DNA of 64,000 bases from Nostoc paludosum FACHB-159. Its GTDB lineage: Bacteria; Cyanobacteriota; Cyanobacteriia; Cyanobacteriales; Nostocaceae. The notes under the pieces are model-generated. The model saw only the letters and a list, made by a program, of their open reading frames with translations, made no database searches and was not told the origin of the DNA. The translations under genes were made by a program, and so were the position numbers. The number at the start of each line of letters is the position of its first letter. Within the stretch, counting starts at the first letter, position 1. Positions 44,229 to 52,676 of this stretch are shown here, piece by piece. The stretch lies in assembly GCF_014698835.1 (NCBI RefSeq), contig NZ_JACJTU010000002.1, positions 124,001 through 188,000 of the forward strand, read 5' to 3'.

Positions 44229-47200
44229 TTATGAGTAATTAAAGTAACCGCTAGTTAGACTCAACCCAGTTTGAGCATCAATAAGAGCAATCAATTCATC
44301 GGGTTCGGTTCCTGGTTTATCTCTAAATAGCTGGGTGTTGGTACCAGAGATAACTAAACGATAATCAGTACTTACACCTCGAAGTTGAATGAAATCATCA
44401 GTGGTGCTAAAGTCAGTGATTCTCGCATAGCTGTCTGTTCCCGCAGTTTGGGGATTATTGTCATCGTAAAAGACTGTATTTGTATCTCCTAAAACAAAGC
44501 GATCGCGTCCCAAACCTCCTGTTAAAATGTCTATTTGACTTAGACTGGGGCTAGTTCCACTGCCATTGAGAGTATCATTACCTGCACCGCCTCGGAGAGT
44601 ATCGCTGAGGTTTCCTCCCCTCAAGTTATCTGCTTGTGAGGTGCCAAGAATATCAAACTGCTCAATATTGAAGTAGGAAATAGTACTATCGCCTGCGGAA
44701 ATGATGCCACTGCCATTATTACCCACAGTGGTAGAGATTCCAGCAGCAGTAATGGTAGAGTAGTCAACCTTGAGTAAATCCGTTTCTGTGCCGCCATCTA
44801 CATAATCAGCACCGAGTCCGGGGTCTAAGGTATCATTACCTTCTTCGCCCCGCAGTCCAGCGAAGTAATTAATGGGAATCAGTTCACCAGGATCGACGAT
44901 AAAATTACCGTTAGTATCAATGAAGACATATTCTGTATACAGAAGGGTATCCCTATCATTACCAGAGCCACCTTTGAGGTAATCGTCTCCTTCCCCAGCG
45001 TAGAGACCATCTGAGCCACCATCACCTGAGAGGCTGTCATTACCTACCCCACCAAAGATCAAATCGTTCTCAGCTTGCCCGGAAACGGTATCATTGCCTG
45101 TATCACCATAAATGCGGTCTTTGCCGCTGCCTGTGATAATGTTATCGTTGCCATCTCCGCCTTCTATAATATCTTGCCGAGTAGTAGCACTGAAATTCAA
45201 AACATCGTTACCACTGCCAGATATGAAGTTAACAGATTCGATATCTTTGAAATTGACATCGTTTAAAACTGCGAAGACACTAGCATTGGTGTAGGTAACA
45301 GTAAAGTTAGTAGTGATGGTATTGCCTGAACGGTCTAATTGTAGAGTATCAATACCATTGCCGCCAATAATCGTATCGGCTCCTTCGGCGGGGTTGAAAT
45401 AGTCATCACCGTCTCCGCCCAAGAGGCTATCATTACCTGCACCTCCGTAAAGATTATCGTTGCCTTCTCCTCCTAAGAGGGTATCATTACCTGCTTCTCC
45501 ATAAAGATTATCGTTGCCTGCTTGTCCTAAGAGACTATCTTGACCAAGACCACCTCTAAATTCTTCATTTCCCACACTGCCAGAGATGGTGTCATTGCCA
45601 TCTCTGCCTTCAACATAGTTATTGCCAATGGCAGCACTTAAATTCAGGTTATCATTGCCACTTCCAGATAACAGACTAATGGTTTCTATTTCTCTAAAGG
45701 TGGTATCGGCAATGGTAGTTAAGGTATTGACATTGGTGTAGTTTAGTGTTAAAGCAACAGATTGATCGGAATGGTCTAAATCGAGAAGGTCTGAGCCAGT
45801 TCCTCCCAAGATAGTATCGGCTCCTTCTTCTGGCTTGAGATAGTCATTACCTTCCCCACCTAAGAGGCTATCATTACCTGTACCTCCGTAAAGGGAATCA
45901 TTGCCTTCTCCCCCTAAGATGGTATCATTACCTGCCTCTCCATAAAGATTATCATTGCCTGCTTGTCCTAAAAGACTATCTTGACCAAGACCACCTCTAA
46001 ATTCTTCATTGCCTACACTTCCTGAGATGGTGTCATTTCCGTTTCTGCCTTCGACATAGTTATTACCAATGGCTGCACTTAAGTTGATATTATCGTTGCC
46101 ACTGCCCGACAATAAACGGATGGTTTCAACTTGTCTAAAGGTGCTGTCAGCGATGGTAGCAAAAACATTAAGATCGACGTAATTCAGGGTTAAGGGGGTC
46201 GATAAATCAGAATGATCTAATTCGAGGTAATCTGAACCTGCTCCCCCAACAATAGTATCTGCTCCTGTCCCTGGTCTTAAAGTGTCGTTGCCGTCTCCCC
46301 CGTCGAGGCTATCAATGCCTGAACCACCATCAAGCTCGTCATCGCCATCTTCGCCTAAAAGGGTGTCGTTGCCTGAACCGCCGTAGAGTCCACCGAAGCG
46401 ACTAGTGCCCAAAAGACCCAAATAGGTGCTATCGTTATCATCTCCAGTACCACCTTTGAGCAAATCATCGCCATCATCACCATACAGTCCATCACTGCTG
46501 GCTCCTCCTGTGACGGTATCGTTGCCAATTCCCGCCAAAATTAAGTCGTTACCTATTGCTGTGGTAATGTTGTCGTTACCTGCTCCACCTTGGACAGTGT
46601 TATTGCCAATAGCAGCAGAAATATTGAGGCTGTCACTACCACTGCCAGAAACCAGGTTGATGACTTCTATTTCTTTGAAGGGTACGCCGCCTGTGGCGAA
46701 AATATTGGCGTCGGTATAACCAACAGTAAAGTTAGTTGTGCCACCACCATTGTCTAAATAAAGGGTGTCATAACCAGAACCGCCAATAACGGTGTCTGCT
46801 CCTCCTCCCAAGTCGAGATAGTCATTGCCTGCTCCGCCATCAAGGCTATCATTGCCTGCTCCACCGTAGAGATCGTCATTGCCATCTTCGCCTAAAAGGG
46901 TGTCGTTACCGGCTCCGCCATAGAGTCCTCCGTAGCGACTACTGCCCAAAAGACCCAAATAGGTGCTATCGTTGTCATCCCCAGTACCACCTCTGAGGAA
47001 ATCATCGCCATCATCACCATAGAGTCCGTCAGTACCGGCTCCTCCTGTGACGGTATCGTTGCCAATTCCCGCCAAAATTAAGTCGTTACCTATGCCTGTG
47101 GTAATGTTATCGTTGCCTGCTCCACCTTGGACAGTGTTATTGCCAATGGCAGCAGAAATATTGAGACTGTCACTACCACTGCCAGAAACCAGGTTGATGA

Positions 47201-49130
47201 CTTCTATTTCTTTGATGGGTAAACCTGTGGAAAAAACGCTGGCGTTGGTGTAGCCAATAGTAAAGTTAGTCGTGCCACCACTATTGTCTAAATACAAGGT
47301 GTCATAACCAGAACCCCCAATAATGGTATCTAGTCCACCGCCAAGGTCGAAGTAGTCGTTGCCAACTCCGCCATCAAGGCTATCATTGCCTGCTCCACCG
47401 TAGAGATCGTCATTGCCATCTTCGCCTAAAAGGGTGTCGTTCCCTGCACCGCCATAGAGTCCTCCGTAGCGACTCGTATCAAAAAATCCTAAATAGGTGC
47501 TATCATTATCATCCCCAGTACCACCTCTGAGAAAATCATCCCCATCGTCGCCATAGAGTCCATCATTGCCAGCACCACCATTGAGGGTGTCATTGCCATC
47601 TTCTCCAACGAGTAGGTCATTGGCTGAACCCGTTTCGATCGCATCGTTACCAATTCCACCAAAGACTGTATCTTTACCAGTGGTTGCCGAGATTTTGATG
47701 CTGTCATTGCCTGTACTAGCAATGATATAAATGCTTTCAACTCCCTGAATTTTCACCCGGTCAGTAGCTAGTGCTGAGGTATCGTTGAGGTAGTTAATTA
47801 TCAGGGGTGTGGTTTCTCCGGTATAGTCGATGTTAAGGGTGTCAATGCCTGTACCGCCGATGACACTATCAATGCCGATACCTGGGTCAAGATAGTCAGC
47901 GCCATCTCCGCCGTTGAGGGTATCATTGCCAGCACCGCCATAGAGTCCTCCGTAGCGACTCGTATCAAAAAATCCCAAATAGGTGCTATCATTATCATCC
48001 CCAGCACCACCAACGAGGGAGTCATTTCCATCGTCGCCATAGAGTCCATCATTGCCAGCACCACCATTGAGGGTGTCATTGCCATCTTCTCCAACGAGTA
48101 GGTCATTGGCTGAACCCGTTTCGATCGCATCGTTACCAATTCCACCAAAGACTGTATCTTTACCAGTGGTTGCCGAGATTTTGATGCTATCATTGCCTGT
48201 ACTAGCAATGATATAAATGCTTTCAACTCCCTGAATTTTCACCCGGTCAGTAGCTAGTGCTGAGGTATCGTTGAGGTAGTTAATTATCAGGGGTGTGGTT
48301 TCTCCGGTATAGTCGATGTTAAGGGTGTCAATGCCTGTACCGCCGATGACACTATCAATGCCGATACCTGGGTCAAGATAGTCAGCGCCATCTCCGCCGT
48401 TGAGGGTATCATTGCCAGCACCGCCATAGAGTCCTCCGTAGCGACTCGTATCAAAAAATCCCAAATAGGTACTATCATTATCATCCCCAGCACCACCAAC
48501 GAGGGAGTCATTTCCATCGTCGCCATAGAGTCCATCATTGCCAGCACCACCATTAAGGGTGTCATTGCCACCAAAACCAATCAAAAGATCGTTGTCAATG
48601 CCACCGACGAGATTATTTGCATTGTTGTCGCCAAAATAGTTCGCTTCTTCTACTTGGATTTGCTGACCATTAAGGGTAATCGTGGCGCGGTCATCTTCCG
48701 CTTTTAGCACGTCTAAGGTTTCAGTGTCTAGAAATTTACCTTGTACTAAGGCTGCAAAAATTGCTCCTTCATCCCCTCGTGTATCTTTTTTGTTAATGTA
48801 AGTGTCAATAAAATGTCCAATTTCTTCTAATAAAACTGCGTTAATCGATTCACTAGAGGCACTTGCAACAAATTTATCAGACAGATAAATTGTATTCTTG
48901 CTGGCAGCATAAGCCCCGATCGCATTACCCAGAATGCTGCTATTAATTACCTCAATTTTAGGTAATTCAGTAAAATCACCAGCTTGCCATTGCGATCGCA
49001 GTTTTTCCGCACTAGTACTATTGTATTTACCAAAAACAGTATCTAACAAATTCCAGAAGTTTTCGGAATCAGAAAAGGCGTTTAGTTGGTTGTGTAACTG
49101 TGTCAGCAAGGGTTTTAAGGAAAAAGTCAT
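44229..49130 (-). CDS. RTX/hemolysin-type calcium-binding repeat protein
   Basis: A 1633-aa protein. The N-terminal 160 residues form a cyanobacterial domain with LLEEIGHFIDTYINKKDTRGDEGAIFAALV, which looks like a metalloprotease zinc site whose first His is Glu (EEIGH instead of HEIGH). The rest is built of GGxGxDxLx nonapeptides arranged in long supra-repeats, interrupted by beta-rich linkers. The C-terminal 90 residues (DRFVLGDTNTVFYDDNNP... to SGYFNYS) form the usual cyanobacterial tail for type I secretion. There is no signal peptide, as expected for type I export. It likely binds calcium outside the cell. No type I secretion genes are in the window. Several 486-bp units are nearly identical DNA. 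Confidence 0.9.
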   Translation of the reverse strand: MTFSLKPLLTQLHNQLNAFSDSENFWNLLDTVFGKYNSTSAEKLRSQWQAGDFTELPKIEVINSSILGNAIGAYAASKNTIYLSDKFVASASSESINAVLLEEIGHFIDTYINKKDTRGDEGAIFAALVQGKFLDTETLDVLKAEDDRATITLNGQQIQVEEANYFGDNNANNLVGGIDNDLLIGFGGNDTLNGGAGNDGLYGDDGNDSLVGGAGDDNDSTYLGFFDTSRYGGLYGGAGNDTLNGGDGADYLDPGIGIDSVIGGTGIDTLNIDYTGETTPLIINYLNDTSALATDRVKIQGVESIYIIASTGNDSIKISATTGKDTVFGGIGNDAIETGSANDLLVGEDGNDTLNGGAGNDGLYGDDGNDSLVGGAGDDNDSTYLGFFDTSRYGGLYGGAGNDTLNGGDGADYLDPGIGIDSVIGGTGIDTLNIDYTGETTPLIINYLNDTSALATDRVKIQGVESIYIIASTGNDSIKISATTGKDTVFGGIGNDAIETGSANDLLVGEDGNDTLNGGAGNDGLYGDDGDDFLRGGTGDDNDSTYLGFFDTSRYGGLYGGAGNDTLLGEDGNDDLYGGAGNDSLDGGVGNDYFDLGGGLDTIIGGSGYDTLYLDNSGGTTNFTIGYTNASVFSTGLPIKEIEVINLVSGSGSDSLNISAAIGNNTVQGGAGNDNITTGIGNDLILAGIGNDTVTGGAGTDGLYGDDGDDFLRGGTGDDNDSTYLGLLGSSRYGGLYGGAGNDTLLGEDGNDDLYGGAGNDSLDGGAGNDYLDLGGGADTVIGGSGYDTLYLDNGGGTTNFTVGYTDANIFATGGVPFKEIEVINLVSGSGSDSLNISAAIGNNTVQGGAGNDNITTAIGNDLILAGIGNDTVTGGASSDGLYGDDGDDLLKGGTGDDNDSTYLGLLGTSRFGGLYGGSGNDTLLGEDGDDELDGGSGIDSLDGGDGNDTLRPGTGADTIVGGAGSDYLELDHSDLSTPLTLNYVDLNVFATIADSTFRQVETIRLLSGSGNDNINLSAAIGNNYVEGRNGNDTISGSVGNEEFRGGLGQDSLLGQAGNDNLYGEAGNDTILGGEGNDSLYGGTGNDSLLGGEGNDYLKPEEGADTILGGTGSDLLDLDHSDQSVALTLNYTNVNTLTTIADTTFREIETISLLSGSGNDNLNLSAAIGNNYVEGRDGNDTISGSVGNEEFRGGLGQDSLLGQAGNDNLYGEAGNDTLLGGEGNDNLYGGAGNDSLLGGDGDDYFNPAEGADTIIGGNGIDTLQLDRSGNTITTNFTVTYTNASVFAVLNDVNFKDIESVNFISGSGNDVLNFSATTRQDIIEGGDGNDNIITGSGKDRIYGDTGNDTVSGQAENDLIFGGVGNDSLSGDGGSDGLYAGEGDDYLKGGSGNDRDTLLYTEYVFIDTNGNFIVDPGELIPINYFAGLRGEEGNDTLDPGLGADYVDGGTETDLLKVDYSTITAAGISTTVGNNGSGIISAGDSTISYFNIEQFDILGTSQADNLRGGNLSDTLRGGAGNDTLNGSGTSPSLSQIDILTGGLGRDRFVLGDTNTVFYDDNNPQTAGTDSYARITDFSTTDDFIQLRGVSTDYRLVISGTNTQLFRDKPGTEPDELIALIDAQTGLSLTSGYFNYS
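47561..48532. repeat. two tandem 486-bp near-identical units in the RTX gene
   Basis: Units 47561-48046 and 48047-48532 are nearly identical DNA with a handful of changes; a partial third unit begins at 48533. The period of 486 bp equals 162 codons, so the frame is kept. A second, weaker tandem family spans about 46.3-47.4 kb and a third about 45.4-46.1 kb. Confidence 0.9.
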
Positions 49131-49408
49131 AAAATATATTTTCTACGTAAAATGGGTAATATCACCAGAGTTAGATGATATACTTAGGTAAGACGTAGCA
49201 TAGTATATCTTAGTAGTTCAAAAACACATATAAAACTCATCTTTAATTTTTGAAATACAGTTAGTTAACCCGCTAAAACTGTCGATTCGTCAGCTAAACA
49301 AGATCTTGCACACCCTAAATCTACTGAATTGACATTCGCGTAATTTGACATTTGGTGAAGATGCAAATTGTCAAATACACTTTTTGCCATAACTAGTAAA
49401 CTACAGCT
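49131..49408. other. 278-bp divergent intergenic region
   Basis: Separates the RTX gene from the GNAT gene. AT-rich, with no recognised hairpin or operator. Confidence 0.5.
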
Positions 49409-49873
49409 TTGTCTAAAACCCCAATCACCGTTCGCCTAATTGCACGCGACGAACTTCCCCAACTTGTGGTGTTGTATCAACATCTCAATCCTGTTGATGC
49501 ACCTCTACCTGCTGATGATGTGTTAGAGTCCATCTGGGAGCAAATTCTGGGCGATCCGCATTTGTATTACATAGTTGCTGACATTGGTGGTGAGTTAGTG
49601 GCTACGTGTAACTTAACCATTGTTCTCAACTTGACACGGGGCGCACGTCCATACGGGATTATTGAAAATGTTGTCACTCACTTTGATTATCGCCGACAGG
49701 GATTTGGAACACGGGTGCTACATTATGCTTTGGATTTGGCATGGCAGCAAAACTGTTACAAAGTGATGCTTCTAACTAGCTCAAAAAGTGAGGAGACGTT
49801 GCGCTTCTACGAACGCGCAGGATTCAAGCGCGGAGTAAAAACTGGATTCATTGCCCGACCTCCTCTGGAATAG
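49409..49873 (+). CDS. GNAT family N-acetyltransferase
   Basis: A 154-aa GCN5-related acetyltransferase. Acetyl-CoA binding motif A is visible in VVTHFDYRRQGFGTRVLHYAL (R-R-Q-G-F-G-T, near residues 96-102), and motif B in LLTSSKSEETLRFYERAGFKRG. The only start available in frame is TTG at 49409; no ATG precedes it after the last stop, so either a TTG start is real or the gene begins slightly further on. Substrate unknown. It is a single gene followed by GTAGAGACGTTGC palindromes that may terminate it. Confidence 0.85.
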   Translation: MSKTPITVRLIARDELPQLVVLYQHLNPVDAPLPADDVLESIWEQILGDPHLYYIVADIGGELVATCNLTIVLNLTRGARPYGIIENVVTHFDYRRQGFGTRVLHYALDLAWQQNCYKVMLLTSSKSEETLRFYERAGFKRGVKTGFIARPPLE

Positions 49874-49922
49874 AGACGTTGCAATGCAACAATGTAGAGA
49901 CGTTGCATTGCAACGTCTCTAC
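49874..49922. repeat. GTAGAGACGTTGC palindrome pair
   Basis: A partial copy at about 49872-49890 is followed by the complete 29-bp palindrome GTAGAGACGTTGCA-T-TGCAACGTCTCTAC at 49894-49922. It belongs to the same family as 3617-3637 and probably acts as a hairpin after the GNAT gene. Confidence 0.88.
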
Positions 49923-50069
49923 AAGGATGTTGATATTATGCATAATCGTTTTTATACATCAAATCAACAATAGCGATTATTTATTTATATTTTTTTGTTG
50001 TAGAAAATTAACTATTTAGTCTACTATCTTTTTTGGGGAATGTAGCAAGTTATATATTGGACGGGTGCG

Positions 50070-52385
50070 ATGAGAATCTTGCTAATCGAAGATGAGGAAG
50101 TTTTAGCAAGTGTCTTGTTGAAGTCTTTGACTAAACAACACTATGTTGTAGATGTGGCACAGGACGGGCAAATGGGTTGGGAATACACCCAAAATGCCAC
50201 TTACGATCTGCTGCTCATAGATGTAGGATTGCCGAAAGTGGACGGGATTACATTGTGTCAGCGATTACGTTCTGGTGGATGTTTTACTCCGATTCTGTTG
50301 ATGACGGCGAAAGATGGAACTAAAGAGCGGATTCAGGGACTCGATGCAGGTGCCGACGATTATCTAATCAAGCCTTTGGATTTGGGAGAACTGCAAGCAA
50401 GGATACGGGCGCTACTACGTCGAGGCGATCGCCCTATTACCCCGATACTAGAAGTAGGCGCACTACGACTAGATCCGAGTAGTTGCGAAGTCACCTATAA
50501 CAACAAACTCATAGAATTGACTGCCAAAGAATACAGTTTGATGGAGCTATTTCTTCGGAATCCCTCCCGTGTTTTTAGTCGTGGGGATATCATTGAGCAT
50601 TTGTGGACTTTTGACGATCCGCCCCAGGAAGAGACTGTAAAATCACACATTAAATACTTACGACAAAAGTTAAAAGCAGCCGGAGCAGTAGATTGGATTG
50701 AAAACGTTTATGGTTTGGGATATCGGCTCAATCCTGGAAAAGAGGAGGGGAAGCAGGGGAAGCAGGGGGGGAAAGAAAAATCGGAAGTTGCAAGTTCTCC
50801 TGTTGAGGAGCAGTTTCAGCAAGCAATGGGTGGCTTGTGGAAACAATACGAAGGGTTGATGCTGCAACGACTGGCGGTGCTAGAAGAATTAGCCGCTGCG
50901 CTTTCTCACAAATCAATGCCCAATGCCCAGTTACGCAAATCCGCAGAACGAGAGGCGCATAAATTAGCTGGTGTCTTGGGAATGTTTGAACAAGACAATG
51001 GCACTCAAATAGCGCGGGAAATTGAACAGATTTTAGGAAAAGATGGGGATTTGTCTGTAGGTGAAAAGCGGCAATTGCTGACGCTGATTGAAGATTTGGG
51101 TAAATTAATTAATCAAATGGGGCAAAAGGTAGATAATCAAACTACTACAGCGATCTCCCCAGAAATTTGTAGCCAATTAATATTAATCGACCCCAATCTC
51201 CAACTAGGTTCTCAATTGCAACAACTTGTTGAATGCATGGGAATGTGTTGGCAGCAAATTACAAACTTAGAGGATGCAAAAAACTTTTTACAAACCACAT
51301 CCCCAGATTTAGTAGTACTAAATGTAGATGAAGTAGGGCAACGCCAAGAAAGTTTAGCATTGCTGTCAGAATTAGCAACGCGTACCCCAGCCGTACCCGT
51401 GCTAGTGCTGGCTGGTAATGATGAGTTAGTAGAACGCGTAGCTTTTGCTCAGTGCGGGGCGCGGGGTTTTTTAGCCAAACCTGTAACGGCTGCTCAGGTG
51501 TGGGATGTTTCGTCTCAACTATTACAACGTACTCGCTCTTTGCGGATCAATGTATTGGCAGTAGATGACGATCCCCTGATTTTAGCAGCACTGCGCCCAA
51601 TGTTAGAACCTTGGGGTATGCGGATGACGGCATTAGACAATCCCTTACGTTTCTGGGAGGTACTGCAATCGACGACACCGGATTTGTTGATTTTAGATGT
51701 AGATATGCCCCAAATCAGCGGCATTGAACTTTGCCAAGCAGTTCGTACCGATCCCCAATGGCAAGAATTACCAATTGTGTTTCTCACTGCTCATCGAGAA
51801 ATCAAAATTGTACAGCAGGTGTTTGCTGTGGGGGGAGATGATTATGTGATTAAACCTGTTGTTGGAGCCGAATTATTAGCACGTATTACCCATCGCCTAG
51901 AACGCAGTCGTTTACTTCAGTCTCTTTCTACGAAAGATCCTTTAACAGGAATAGCAAATCAGTTCCACTCTCGCCGCAATTTGGAACACTTAATTACTCA
52001 AGCCCAGAAAAATCAGCAATCTGTTTGTTTGGCGATTTTGAGTGTGAATGATTTGCGTCAAATTAATATTAAATATGGTCATGAATCTGGTAATCAAGTA
52101 TTACAAAGATGGAGTCGCTTATTTCAATCGGAGTTTTGCAGTGGTGAAGTGTTAGGTTATTGGGGTAACGGAGATTTTGTAGTGGGAATTTCTGGCTTAA
52201 CAAAACCAGAAATTAACCATCGCTTGAGTGAGATTTTAACTACATTACGCCAGCAAATATTCACAGCTTTTGATGGCGATCGCTTTCAGGTAACATGTAA
52301 CTTTGCTGTAGTCGAATACCCCAGTGATGGACTAACAATTCAATCTTTATATCAATTAGCCACTAAGCACTTTCAAGGTGGATAA
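50070..52385 (+). CDS. response regulator REC-wHTH-Hpt-REC-REC-GGDEF-like
   Basis: A 771-aa multi-output regulator. REC1 (1-118) is intact (EDEE, D51-region LLIDVGLPKVDG, Lys in YLIKPLDL). An OmpR-type winged helix (125-220) follows, then a linker with Gly/Lys repeats (223-237) encoded by purine-rich heptamer DNA. An Hpt-like helical domain with AHKLAGVLGMF (His near 298) comes next. REC2 is degenerate (LVVLNVDEVG: Asn in place of the phospho-acceptor Asp). REC3 is intact (DLLILDVDMPQISG). The GGDEF domain is degenerate (YWGNGDF), so it is probably catalytically dead. The architecture suggests a phosphorelay that ends in DNA binding. It precedes the giant kinase at 52677. Confidence 0.88.
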   Translation: MRILLIEDEEVLASVLLKSLTKQHYVVDVAQDGQMGWEYTQNATYDLLLIDVGLPKVDGITLCQRLRSGGCFTPILLMTAKDGTKERIQGLDAGADDYLIKPLDLGELQARIRALLRRGDRPITPILEVGALRLDPSSCEVTYNNKLIELTAKEYSLMELFLRNPSRVFSRGDIIEHLWTFDDPPQEETVKSHIKYLRQKLKAAGAVDWIENVYGLGYRLNPGKEEGKQGKQGGKEKSEVASSPVEEQFQQAMGGLWKQYEGLMLQRLAVLEELAAALSHKSMPNAQLRKSAEREAHKLAGVLGMFEQDNGTQIAREIEQILGKDGDLSVGEKRQLLTLIEDLGKLINQMGQKVDNQTTTAISPEICSQLILIDPNLQLGSQLQQLVECMGMCWQQITNLEDAKNFLQTTSPDLVVLNVDEVGQRQESLALLSELATRTPAVPVLVLAGNDELVERVAFAQCGARGFLAKPVTAAQVWDVSSQLLQRTRSLRINVLAVDDDPLILAALRPMLEPWGMRMTALDNPLRFWEVLQSTTPDLLILDVDMPQISGIELCQAVRTDPQWQELPIVFLTAHREIKIVQQVFAVGGDDYVIKPVVGAELLARITHRLERSRLLQSLSTKDPLTGIANQFHSRRNLEHLITQAQKNQQSVCLAILSVNDLRQINIKYGHESGNQVLQRWSRLFQSEFCSGEVLGYWGNGDFVVGISGLTKPEINHRLSEILTTLRQQIFTAFDGDRFQVTCNFAVVEYPSDGLTIQSLYQLATKHFQGG
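50738..50779. repeat. GAAGCAGGGG repeat DNA inside the regulator gene
   Basis: Purine-rich GGGGAAGCAGGGGAAGCAGG sequence encodes GKEEGKQGKQGGKEK in the linker between the winged helix and the Hpt domain. It resembles the intergenic gcagggag repeats and keeps frame. Confidence 0.7.
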
Positions 52386-52480
52386 GTAGAACAGCGTAAA
52401 AAAACCAAAATATGTAACTAAAAGTAAAGTTGCCCAAAAAACTCTTCCCTTCTGCCTTCTGCCTCCTGCCTTCTGCCTTT
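52385..52480. repeat. dispersed repeat, GTAGAAC...AAAGTAAAG family, copy 2
   Basis: Begins at the stop codon of the regulator gene and matches 31841-31935 with five mismatches over about 80 bp. It ends with cttctgcc heptamers. It stands between the real GGDEF C-terminus and the duplicated remnant at 52522. Confidence 0.8.
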
Positions 52481-52521
52481 CTTTGTAAAAACTGCTGTGA
52501 CTTCCGTAAAAGTTGAAGGGA

Positions 52522-52611
52522 ATGTGTAGTTTTACTGTAGCCGAATATTCCAGCGATGGAGTAGCGATACAATCACTATACATATTTATGAGTATCATCA
52601 ACATCACATGA
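52522..52611 (+). pseudogene. duplicated remnant of the GGDEF C-terminus
   Basis: This frame encodes CSFTVAEYSSDGVAIQSLY and stops at TGA. It is homologous to CNFAVVEYPSDGLTIQSLY near the end of the regulator at 50070-52385, about 215 bp upstream. It has no ribosome binding site and no upstream domain, so it is a decayed tail, separated from the intact one by the dispersed repeat. Confidence 0.7.
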
Positions 52612-52676
52612 TTATTAATTTGTAAAGGGTTTAACTGAGGGTTATTAGGAATTATTTGAAAAGGAGTCAGTCGTTG

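Noticed and set aside
46426..47253. Antisense frames of 60-97 aa across the RTX gene
   Set aside because: They arise from the codon bias of GGxGxDxL repeats and repeat with the units; not genes.
44229..49130. The RTX protein as TpsA partner of the ShlB-like protein at 32168
   Set aside because: It lacks a signal peptide and an N-terminal TPS domain, so it is a type I secretion substrate rather than a two-partner one.
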